NCBI GenBank assembly: GCA_013288015.1
Contig: JABDCR010000003.1
Coordinates: forward strand, 27,368 to 91,367
Length of the DNA stretch: 64,000 nt
Reading direction: 5' to 3'
Source: Bacteroidota bacterium
GTDB lineage: Bacteria; Bacteroidota; Bacteroidia; B-17B0; Aurantibacillaceae
Positions 54,426-62,250 of this stretch are shown here, in pieces. How positions within the stretch are numbered: the first letter of the stretch is position 1; the number at the start of each line of letters is the position of its first letter. Below the pieces are notes generated by a model that ran no database searches, had not been told where the DNA came from, and saw only the letters and a list, made by a program, of their open reading frames with translations. A program made the translations under genes and the position numbers.

Positions 54426-55670
54426 TCAATCTATTGTTCCGGCGGCAATAGTGTTATTTGTGTTTTCATTTATTAAAATAAATGCGCCGCTTCCACGGTT
54501 ATCAACATAACTATCATAACTAATAGGTTCGGCTGTTTTTATAAGCACTTTGCAAATATCATTTAATTTCATGCTTCCATCACTTTCTAAAGCTGCAAAA
54601 GAATGAATATCGATTTTACTGATAACCTCTTTTACTACTGCTTTGGTACGAAAACTGTTTTGTTGTAACAGGATTTTTTGCCCGGGTATAAATGCTGCAC
54701 TATCCATCCAGCAAATAGTTGCAGTAAGTTCTTTATTTGTTTTAGGTAAGTGCGCTATAGGTACAATACTGTTTCCACGACTAACATCTACATCATCTTT
54801 TAAATGCAACACAACAGGTGTATTTGTTTCGGCTATTTCAACCTCTTTTTGGTGTACTTCAATTTTATCTATCGTCGTTTCTATGCCCGATGGTAAAACC
54901 ACCACTCGTTCTCCTTTTTTGTAAACTCCACTTACTACTCTACCGGCAAAGCCACGATAATCATGTAACTCATCAGTTTGTGGGCGAATTATATATTGTA
55001 CCTGAAAACGAGATGCTTCTGTTTTTTTCAGTTCAGCAATTTCTGTTGTCTCTAAAAATTCCAACAAAGGTTTGCCTTTGTACCAAAGCATTTTCTCTGA
55101 TTTGGCAACCACATTATCTCCTGCTAAAGCACTTGCCGGAATAAAAGAAACTTCTTTTAAGTTTAGTTGTTTGGCAAATGTTAAGTAGTCAGCCTCTATT
55201 TGTTTGTAGGTTGCTTCTGAATAATCAACCAAATCCATTTTATTTATACACACCAAAACATGTGGTATACCCAAAATAGCTGAGATGATTGAATGACGTT
55301 TTGTTTGATCTGTTATTCCGTTTCGGGCATCCACCAATATAATAGCCAAATTGGCATTAGATGCGCCGGTAAACATATTACGTGTATACTGTATATGCCC
55401 CGGTGTATCGGCAATAATAAATTTACGTTTGTTGGTACTAAAATATTTATAGGCAACATCAATAGTAATGCCTTGTTCACGTTCTGCACGCAAACCATCG
55501 GTTAATAAAGCCAAATCAATTTTAGTATCGCCACCTGTTGTTTTACTTTGTTTGGTAAGCGTTTCAATAATATCGGTTGATATAGAGTTACTATCATACA
55601 ACAAACGCCCAATTAGCGTGCTTTTGCCATCATCTACATTACCTGCTGTAAAAAATCTTAATAGTTCCAT
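54426..55670 (-). CDS. cysN: sulfate adenylyltransferase GTPase subunit
   Basis: 414-residue EF-Tu-like GTPase that drives the ATP sulfurylase reaction with CysD. Nucleotide motifs are GNVDDGKSTLIG (10-21), the switch-II DTPGH and NKMD. Three domains of the EF-Tu type are present, ending at SYDSYVDNRGSGAFILINEN. There is no fused APS kinase (CysC), consistent with an APS-using route. It overlaps the cysD stop by one base (TAATG), so translation of the two subunits is coupled. Confidence 0.95.
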   Translation of the reverse strand: MELLRFFTAGNVDDGKSTLIGRLLYDSNSISTDIIETLTKQSKTTGGDTKIDLALLTDGLRAEREQGITIDVAYKYFSTNKRKFIIADTPGHIQYTRNMFTGASNANLAIILVDARNGITDQTKRHSIISAILGIPHVLVCINKMDLVDYSEATYKQIEADYLTFAKQLNLKEVSFIPASALAGDNVVAKSEKMLWYKGKPLLEFLETTEIAELKKTEASRFQVQYIIRPQTDELHDYRGFAGRVVSGVYKKGERVVVLPSGIETTIDKIEVHQKEVEIAETNTPVVLHLKDDVDVSRGNSIVPIAHLPKTNKELTATICWMDSAAFIPGQKILLQQNSFRTKAVVKEVISKIDIHSFAALESDGSMKLNDICKVLIKTAEPISYDSYVDNRGSGAFILINENTNNTIAAGTID

Positions 55671-56581
55671 TAAAAATATCCTCCTTTTTTGCGGTCTTCC
55701 ATAGCAGCTTCGCTTATCTTATCATCCATTCTGGTAGCACCACGTTCGCTAATTTTAGCTTCTTTTATTTCGTTAATTATATCATCAATTTTATAGGCCT
55801 CACTTTCAATAGCCGCAGTACAAGTCATATCACCTACGGTACGGTATCTTACTTTTTTTGTAACCAGTTTATCAGTCGCATCCAATTGTAAATATTCTGA
55901 ATTAGACATCAACTGACCACTTTCGGTAACTACACATTCGCGCTCGTGTGTAAAATAAATAGAAGGCAGTTGAATGTTTTCTCTTTTAATGTAATTCCAC
56001 ACATCCAACTCTGTCCAGTTACTTATAGGAAACACACGCACATTTTCTCCTTTATTTATTTTACCGTTATAAATATTCCAAAGTTCTGGGCGTTGCATTT
56101 TAGGGTCCCACTGCCCAAACTCGTCTCGTACAGAAAAAATACGTTCTTTAGCACGTGCTTTTTCTTCATCTCTACGCGCCCCTCCTATACAAGAATCAAA
56201 CTCAAATTCTTCAATTACATCTAACAATGTATATGTTTGTAAAGCATTTCTGCTTGGAAATTTTCCTTTGGCATCCTGCAATTTTTTTACCTTGATTGTA
56301 TCTTCAACTTTACGCACAATTAATTTTTCATTTATTAATTGAACCATATCATCTCTATACTTTAAAGCCTCCGGAAAATTATGTCCGGTATCTATATGCA
56401 CTAAAGGAAAAGGGAATTTACCCGGCCGAAATGCCTTTAATGCCAAATGAATCAAGCAAATACTATCTTTTCCGCCGCTAAATAAAAGTGCGGGACGCTC
56501 AAACTGTCCTGCTACTTCGCGCATAATGTATATAGCTTCCGCCTCTAACTCATCTAAATAATCTGTATCCTGTTTACTCAT
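55670..56581 (-). CDS. cysD: sulfate adenylyltransferase catalytic subunit
   Basis: CysD adenylylates sulfate with ATP to give APS. From the ATG at 56581 the protein is 303 residues, the usual length, and begins ten bases after cysH; an ATG at 56668 would overlap cysH by 77 bases and is rejected. The PP-loop is LLFSGGKDSICLI. Also visible are HIDTGHNFPEAL, GGARRDEEKARAKERIFSVR and YFTHERECV. It forms the complex with CysN, whose start overlaps its stop. Confidence 0.95.
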   Translation of the reverse strand: MSKQDTDYLDELEAEAIYIMREVAGQFERPALLFSGGKDSICLIHLALKAFRPGKFPFPLVHIDTGHNFPEALKYRDDMVQLINEKLIVRKVEDTIKVKKLQDAKGKFPSRNALQTYTLLDVIEEFEFDSCIGGARRDEEKARAKERIFSVRDEFGQWDPKMQRPELWNIYNGKINKGENVRVFPISNWTELDVWNYIKRENIQLPSIYFTHERECVVTESGQLMSNSEYLQLDATDKLVTKKVRYRTVGDMTCTAAIESEAYKIDDIINEIKEAKISERGATRMDDKISEAAMEDRKKGGYF

Positions 56582-56591
56582 CTCTGTTTTA

Positions 56592-57293
56592 TTAATTCGA
56601 ATGTAATCCACATTCTTTTTTATTGTTTTGTTCCCACCACCAACGTCCGGCCCTAAAATCTTCTCCAACTCTTACTGCTCTTGTACAAGGTGCACAACCA
56701 ATGCTTATAAAACCTTTATCGTGCAAAGGGTTATATGGGATATTATGTTTAGCAATATATTGTTTTACTTCATCTAAAGTCCAGTTAAGTAATGGATGAA
56801 ATTTAATAATATTATTTGCTTCATCCCACTCTACCGAAGGAATATCCTTTCTCCCTTCCGATTGTTCAGCCCGTATACCTGTTATCCATATAGAGTATCC
56901 TTGCAAGGCTCTTTTTAAAGGCTCTACTTTCCTAATAAAACAACACTCTTTTCTATTCTCAACCGATTCATAAAAACTAATGGGTCCTTTTTCCGATACT
57001 AAATTTTCTATTAAAGTCGTTTGAGGATAAAAAACTTTTATGGATTTTTTATATCGCTCCAATGTACTTTGTAAAACAGAATAAGTTTCATTATACAATC
57101 TACCAGTATCTAAAGTAAAAATAGTGATAGGCAAATTATTAGAAAAAATAAGGTGTGTAATTACTTGGTCTTCATAACCCAAACTGCTTGAAAAAATAAC
57201 TTTGCCCTGAAAATTTGCTGCAATTGCACGCAAAGCCTCTTCAGGAGATTTATTTTTTAGTAGTTCGTTTATGAATGAGATTTTTTGTTGCAT
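56592..57293 (-). CDS. cysH: adenylylsulfate (APS) reductase
   Basis: 233-residue thiol-dependent reductase releasing sulfite from APS. Two Cys pairs, ENRKECCFIRKVEPL and IGCAPCTRAV, would bind a [4Fe-4S] cluster, and the catalytic Cys is in the C-terminal KECGLH. The cluster motif indicates APS specificity (the route of plants and many bacteria) rather than PAPS, which agrees with the lack of CysC. The PP-loop-like segment is VIFSSSLGYEDQV. The downstream cysD follows ten bases on, and the upstream reductase gene ends 24 bases before. Confidence 0.94.
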   Translation of the reverse strand: MQQKISFINELLKNKSPEEALRAIAANFQGKVIFSSSLGYEDQVITHLIFSNNLPITIFTLDTGRLYNETYSVLQSTLERYKKSIKVFYPQTTLIENLVSEKGPISFYESVENRKECCFIRKVEPLKRALQGYSIWITGIRAEQSEGRKDIPSVEWDEANNIIKFHPLLNWTLDEVKQYIAKHNIPYNPLHDKGFISIGCAPCTRAVRVGEDFRAGRWWWEQNNKKECGLHSN

Positions 57294-57317
57294 TATATTC
57301 TATAAAGATAATTTATT

Positions 57318-58328
57318 TTAAAATGAATTTACACCGTTTACCGTAGTATATTTCATGGTGTATTTTACTCCCGGATTTATGTATTTATAGGTGCTATGCG
57401 CCATTAAAGCCGCTTCATGAAATCCACATAAAATTAATTTCAGTTTGTTTTTATACGTGTTTATGTCTCCAATAGCATAAATGCCGGGTACGTTGGTACT
57501 ATAATCATCTGTGTTAACTTCAATCGCACTTTTATCAATGTTTAAGCCCCAGCCTTCAATTGGACCTAACTTAGGGCTTAATCCAAAAAGCGGAATTACA
57601 TTATCTGCTTCAATAGTGTTTGTTTCATTTGTTTTAAGATTAGTTACAATTACTTTTTCTAAATGATTGCCACCTTGCACTTCGGTTAGTTGCGTGTTTA
57701 GTAAAAGGTTGATTTTCTTTTCTTTTGCCAGATTTTGAACTTTACTTACAGAATCGGGTGCTCCTCGAAACGATTCACTTCGGTGAACAAGTGTAATTTC
57801 TTTAGCTATGTCAGCCAGGAAAATAGTCCAGTCTAAAGCACTATCTCCCCCACCCGCAATAACAATTTTTTTATCGCGGTATTTTTCAGGATCAAGCACT
57901 ACATAACTAACACCTTTACCATTTTCGAAATCAGTTAAGCCAATAGTATCCGGTTTACGTGGCTCGAAACAACCTAGTCCACCTGCAATAACTACTACAC
58001 TTGAATTAATTTTTGTGCCCAAATTAGTGGTAACTACAAAATCGCGTTCGCCAATTTTTTCCAATTTTTCCACTCGTTCTCCAAATGTAAAACTTGGTTT
58101 AAAAGGCTCTGCCTGTTTCAAAAGATTATCAACCAATTCCTGCGCCATCACCGTTGGATAACCCGGTATATCGTAAATTGGTTTTTTAGGATATATCTCT
58201 GAAAGTTGACCGCCTGCTTGCGGAAGAAAATCAATTAAATGACAGCGAAGTTTTAATAAACCTGCTTCAAATATGGCGAATAACCCTACAGGACCCGCTC
58301 CAATAATTGTAATGTCTGTTGTTATCAT
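57318..58328 (-). CDS. ferredoxin-NADP reductase paralogue in the sulfur operon
   Basis: 336-residue FAD oxidoreductase, close paralogue of the one at 36.1-37.1 kb. FAD site GAGPVGLFA, second site IAGGGDSALDW and the GIYAIGDINTYKNKLKL motif are all shared. No CxxC is present, so it is not thioredoxin reductase. Its place in the operon, between the siroheme/TSUP fusion and cysH, suggests it feeds NADPH electrons through ferredoxin or flavodoxin to sulfite reductase. That link is positional inference. It lies one base from the fusion gene, so cotranscription is certain in practice. Confidence 0.88.
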   Translation of the reverse strand: MITTDITIIGAGPVGLFAIFEAGLLKLRCHLIDFLPQAGGQLSEIYPKKPIYDIPGYPTVMAQELVDNLLKQAEPFKPSFTFGERVEKLEKIGERDFVVTTNLGTKINSSVVVIAGGLGCFEPRKPDTIGLTDFENGKGVSYVVLDPEKYRDKKIVIAGGGDSALDWTIFLADIAKEITLVHRSESFRGAPDSVSKVQNLAKEKKINLLLNTQLTEVQGGNHLEKVIVTNLKTNETNTIEADNVIPLFGLSPKLGPIEGWGLNIDKSAIEVNTDDYSTNVPGIYAIGDINTYKNKLKLILCGFHEAALMAHSTYKYINPGVKYTMKYTTVNGVNSF

Positions 58329-58329
58329 A

Positions 58330-59802
58330 CTAAAAAAATAATCGTTTTAAACTTGTTATTATTACCACTATACCTACTAATAGCATGGTGCTTTTTATTG
58401 GGATTCTATTGGATAAATAGGCAGCAAACGGAGCAGCAATTACACCGCCAATAATTAACCCAACAACGATGCTCCAATGTGTCAATCCAATAAACGTAAA
58501 AAAAGTGATTGAGCTTGCTAACGAAACAAAAAATTCAGCCAAATTAACAGAGCCAATTGTAAATCGTGCATTTCTTCCTCCGGCAACTAAGGTTGATGTT
58601 ACAACCGGCCCCCAACCACCACCACCAATTGAATCAAGAAAGCCGCCAACTAAAGCTAAAGGAAATATTTTTTTTATGCGCTCGCGTATTTTATCTTTTT
58701 TTAAAGCCTTAAAAATAATTACCAATCCTAAGAACAAAGTGTAAGAAGACACTAAAGGTTTGATAATATAATTATACCCTTCTAACTTAGATAACACAAA
58801 TGCACCCAAAATAGCCCCTAAAATTCCCGGCAATAAAAGTGTGCGAAATAATTTAGTATTAACATTGCCAAATTTTAAATGCATTAACCCAGACACACCA
58901 CTGGTGAAAATTTCGGAAGCGTGAACACTTGCACTTGATGCTGCCGGTGGCACTCCCGAAGAAAGTAAAAATGTTGTAGCTGTTACACCATATGCCATGC
59001 CTAAGGCACCGTCAATCATTTGTGCGGTAAAGCCAGCAAGAATGAAAAACAAAATAGAAGAATCAATACTGCCTGCAATTTGTGTTGCATAACCTCCAAT
59101 TACACTTGGTGGCAGATACATAGAAAGTAAGTAACCAACAATTAATAAAGCAGGTGCGGTTAAACTGTAAACAATAATTCGCTTAGTGCTTATTGATTTT
59201 TTTCTTTCTTTGGGTTTTCGTTCCGACAGTACAGAAGTAATTTCATTCAGCTGTTTTACTTTCTCTTTAAAATCGCCGTTTAGGTTTTTACGGATTTTAA
59301 CAAGATTGCTAATTGAATCGTTTATTTCATACGGAATTGCCTCATCAAATGTTTCGCGCAAACGCTTTGCTAGGGTAGGAGATTTCCCATTGGTAGATAT
59401 AGCAATTTTTACATCTCCCTTTTGTACAATTGAACCTAAATAAAAATCACACTGCTCGGGAGTATCGGCTACATTGGTTATTATTTTTCTTTCTGCTGCC
59501 AGTTTTTTTATAGAAGCGCTTATTTCTTTATCGTTAACGGCAACAATAACAAAGTCGGTGTTATTTAAATCACTTTCTTGAAATGGGCGTTCTATAATAT
59601 TTAAGCTCGAGAAATTTTTTGCAAACTGCTTTATTTCTTCATTTACACTTATTGAAACCAACGTAATTTCTGTCTTAGGGCTATTTTTTAGTACAGAGTT
59701 TATTTTTTCGAGCGCAACTTTGCCCCCTCCAACAATAAGTAGTTTAAAGTTCTCTAATTTTAAGAAAACAGGATATAAATTATTTTCGGTTATAATAGTC
59801 AT
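58330..59802 (-). CDS. siroheme-synthase N-domain fused to TSUP permease
   Basis: Two-part protein of 490 residues from the ATG at 59802; an earlier ATG at 59841 would overlap the porin gene. Residues 1-200 match precorrin-2 dehydrogenase/sirohydrochlorin ferrochelatase (Met8/CysG N-part): IVGGGKVALEK at 23-33, the catalytic-Asp segment NVADTPEQCDFYLG, and SPTLAKRLRE. Residues 210-490 form a TauE/SafE (TSUP) permease of about eight helices (AGFTAQMIDGALGMAYGVTA, GGFLDSIGGGGWGPVVTS). TSUP proteins move sulfite, sulfate or sulfonates. The fusion would place siroheme maturation and sulfur transport on one chain. Sulfate uptake or sulfite export is possible; direction is unknown. Confidence 0.85.
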   Translation of the reverse strand: MTIITENNLYPVFLKLENFKLLIVGGGKVALEKINSVLKNSPKTEITLVSISVNEEIKQFAKNFSSLNIIERPFQESDLNNTDFVIVAVNDKEISASIKKLAAERKIITNVADTPEQCDFYLGSIVQKGDVKIAISTNGKSPTLAKRLRETFDEAIPYEINDSISNLVKIRKNLNGDFKEKVKQLNEITSVLSERKPKERKKSISTKRIIVYSLTAPALLIVGYLLSMYLPPSVIGGYATQIAGSIDSSILFFILAGFTAQMIDGALGMAYGVTATTFLLSSGVPPAASSASVHASEIFTSGVSGLMHLKFGNVNTKLFRTLLLPGILGAILGAFVLSKLEGYNYIIKPLVSSYTLFLGLVIIFKALKKDKIRERIKKIFPLALVGGFLDSIGGGGWGPVVTSTLVAGGRNARFTIGSVNLAEFFVSLASSITFFTFIGLTHWSIVVGLIIGGVIAAPFAAYLSNRIPIKSTMLLVGIVVIITSLKRLFF

Positions 59803-59812
59803 ATAATATTTT

Positions 59813-61300
59813 TTAAAAAGAAATTTGATATTGCAGTACAACTTGCCCTCTTCTAACTGTATTTACTGTATGAATTTTATAATCACTTGTGCTTAGGTTA
59901 TATACTGGGCGGCTTTGATAATCAAGTGTAAACTTTGCATTATGTCCTTTAATCAAATAATTAAGCCCAAGATCCCACACAATATCGGCACCTTTTAATG
60001 CTTGATAATCTGCATACATAATTTGTCCATAAGGTTGCAATTGTGTGCCATCTTTAAACTTTGGCAACAAGTATCCGGCTTGCACATAATATATACTTCC
60101 GGTTCCTATCATAGGAAATTGGTTGCCCGCACCATTAAACGAAGATAAGCCAGGATTAAAATTTCCAGTAACTTTTGAATTACCAACACTAGTTATCGGG
60201 TTTGCAAATGCAGTTGTAGTAGGGTTTAACGGGTTGTTATTTCTTATATAATTACTGCCAAAGTTGTAATTTGAATAAGCAGCGTAAATTGTTATTGCAC
60301 TTCCCTTATCTTTATTTAGTGGGGTGTCATAAAACAAATCAATCGACCACAAAAACATAGCTGTTCTAACTGTATCTTTTAAAGTGTATATTTGTGTTCC
60401 GCCGGCGTTTGTTCCCTGACTATATCCAGCTTGCCACATAGCATTTTGTTGATAGCGAAAACCTGCACCAATATTAAATACTTTACTTTGCCCTAAATAA
60501 GAACCTACCGTGTTTGGCGTTAAATTAGATTCTTGATTTAAAAACTGATACATAAAATAACCTTGCACCTGTGGCTGAATTTTATTTGTGGCAAATGTAG
60601 AAGCATTAAATTGCGGATTAACTGTAGTTGAAGCTACTGTTAATGTATTAGTCCATGCAGTAGTAGTGGTAGTTGGATACGGAATGTTAACTGCCACCCG
60701 ATAATCTAATTTACCCAATTTACCTTTGGCATATAACCCAGGCGTACGGGCGGTATTATCTGTTACATTAGACGTTGCTTGCTGATACGAAGGTATATCT
60801 AACCCTAAGATAGATGGCGTGCTAGAGGTTGAGTATCTTGAAGGGCCTGCCCAAGCTGATAAACCACCACCAAGACTCAAATATTTACCTAACAGTTTAT
60901 ATTCAACTGTCATGTCTATAAATTGCAATGGCACGCTCCTGCCTCCCGTTAAACTGTTGATACCATCCGAGGCAATTTGACCGTAAATAAAAACTTTGTT
61001 TGTAACCTGTGCTTGAATCCTTAATCGAACACGGCGCAATGCCACCTGATAAGAATTATTATCGGCTACGCCATTTACGGTTGAACCGGGGTTGTTGTGA
61101 TTGTCTATAGCCCACAACTGGGCGGCAAAATTAATTTTAGCCCAAGTGCTGCCATCTTCACTAAAATTTACCTTTATGCCATCATTAGAAATTAGAGGCT
61201 TTGTTATTTTTTTTGTTGAATCTATTTGAGTTTGTGATAATGCACTTCTATTAATAAATAAAGATGTTATACCTATATAGATAAATTTAATGTTTTTCAT
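59813..61300 (-). CDS. outer-membrane porin-like protein in the sulfur operon
   Basis: About 495 residues from the ATG at 61300 (MKNIKFIYIGITSLFINRSA signal); a TTG six codons earlier is less likely. The mature part alternates aromatic and polar residues in a porin-like pattern (KINFAAQLWAID, VALRRVRLRIQAQVTNKVFI, GLYAKGKLGKLDYRVAVN), ending with an aromatic strand (VVLQYQISF) expected of beta-barrels. The N-terminal KVNFSEDGSTWAKINFA resembles phosphate-selective porin O/P-type channels. Given its place between cobA and the TSUP fusion, it may bring sulfate or a sulfonate across the outer membrane. The substrate is an inference from context. Confidence 0.8.
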   Translation of the reverse strand: MKNIKFIYIGITSLFINRSALSQTQIDSTKKITKPLISNDGIKVNFSEDGSTWAKINFAAQLWAIDNHNNPGSTVNGVADNNSYQVALRRVRLRIQAQVTNKVFIYGQIASDGINSLTGGRSVPLQFIDMTVEYKLLGKYLSLGGGLSAWAGPSRYSTSSTPSILGLDIPSYQQATSNVTDNTARTPGLYAKGKLGKLDYRVAVNIPYPTTTTTAWTNTLTVASTTVNPQFNASTFATNKIQPQVQGYFMYQFLNQESNLTPNTVGSYLGQSKVFNIGAGFRYQQNAMWQAGYSQGTNAGGTQIYTLKDTVRTAMFLWSIDLFYDTPLNKDKGSAITIYAAYSNYNFGSNYIRNNNPLNPTTTAFANPITSVGNSKVTGNFNPGLSSFNGAGNQFPMIGTGSIYYVQAGYLLPKFKDGTQLQPYGQIMYADYQALKGADIVWDLGLNYLIKGHNAKFTLDYQSRPVYNLSTSDYKIHTVNTVRRGQVVLQYQISF

Positions 61301-61335
61301 GTCATTTTTTTGTTTCAATTTTTTTACGAATTAAT

Positions 61336-62106
61336 TTAATTAAACAAATAATTTAGGTTAGATAGAGCCACAGGAAAATCATCGTGTTGCTTTACTACAT
61401 CGCCAATAACTATTACAGCAGGTGCTTTTATATTTTCATGTTCGGCTATCTCAACAATAGTCCCGATCGTTCCAAAAGCAATTGCCTGATTCGGTAATGA
61501 ACCATTTTGAATTATGGCAATAGCTGTATCTTCTTTATCTGCTGCTTTAAACACTTCTGTAATTTCTTTCAGCTTAGCAAGCCCCATTAAAATAACTACG
61601 GTTGCATTTGTTTTGGCGGATACTAAAACATCCTTCGATAATTTGTTTTCTTTAGTAGTGCCAGTTATCACCCAAAAACTTTCACTCACACCACGATGTG
61701 TAACCGGAATTCCGTTTAGTGCCGGAACACCAATTGAGCTTGATATACCCGGCAATACAACGGTTTCTATATTAAAAGCCTCAGCATATTTTTTTTCTTC
61801 TTGCCCACGGCCAAATACAAATGGGTCTCCGCCTTTTAAACGTACTACATGACCACGAGTAAAGGCTAAATCTACTATTAGCGTATTAATTTGTTCTTGG
61901 GTGTAAGTATGATATTTATTTCTTTTTCCCACATAAATCACCAGCGCATCAAGGGGTACATATTTTAAAAGCTCTTTATTAACTAAAGCATCATATAAAA
62001 CAACATCGGCCTGTTGCAATGCTTTTATAGTTTTTATGGTTACTAGCTCTATATCGCCAGGGCCCGCACCGGCTATAGTTAGTTTTGGATATTTTTCTGT
62101 TTTCAT
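61336..62106 (-). CDS. cobA: uroporphyrinogen-III C-methyltransferase
   Basis: 256-residue SUMT that methylates uroporphyrinogen III twice to give precorrin-2, the branch step to siroheme. Family marks are GAGPGDIELVTIKTIKALQQ, DALVNKELLKYV, VRLKGGDPFVFGRGQEE and GIPVTHRGVS. It is the stand-alone form, since the dehydrogenase/ferrochelatase is on the fusion gene downstream. It begins 144 bases after the sulfite reductase stop, beyond a nested inverted repeat. The siroheme made here is the cofactor for that reductase. Confidence 0.94.
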   Translation of the reverse strand: MKTEKYPKLTIAGAGPGDIELVTIKTIKALQQADVVLYDALVNKELLKYVPLDALVIYVGKRNKYHTYTQEQINTLIVDLAFTRGHVVRLKGGDPFVFGRGQEEKKYAEAFNIETVVLPGISSSIGVPALNGIPVTHRGVSESFWVITGTTKENKLSKDVLVSAKTNATVVILMGLAKLKEITEVFKAADKEDTAIAIIQNGSLPNQAIAFGTIGTIVEIAEHENIKAPAVIVIGDVVKQHDDFPVALSNLNYLFN

Positions 62107-62110
62107 TTTT

Positions 62111-62190
62111 ATAACTGTATTTAATTTATTTTTTTGAATTGTTTCGGCTTAGGAATAAACTGCATTTGCCGAAACATCAAATACAGTTAT
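62111..62190. repeat. nested inverted repeats between sir and cobA
   Basis: Outer arms ATAACTGTATTT (62111-62122) and AAATACAGTTAT (62179-62190) are perfect over 12 bases. Inner arms GTTTCGGC (62141-62148) and GCCGAAAC (62168-62175) are perfect over eight. AAACTGCATTT at 62157-62167 is a near repeat of the outer arm. This could be an operator array or an RNA structure ahead of cobA. Confidence 0.7.
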
Positions 62191-62250
62191 ATCATTATCA
62201 TAGCACAACAACAACCATCAAATTTTATATATGGGTAGTATTTTTTCATT

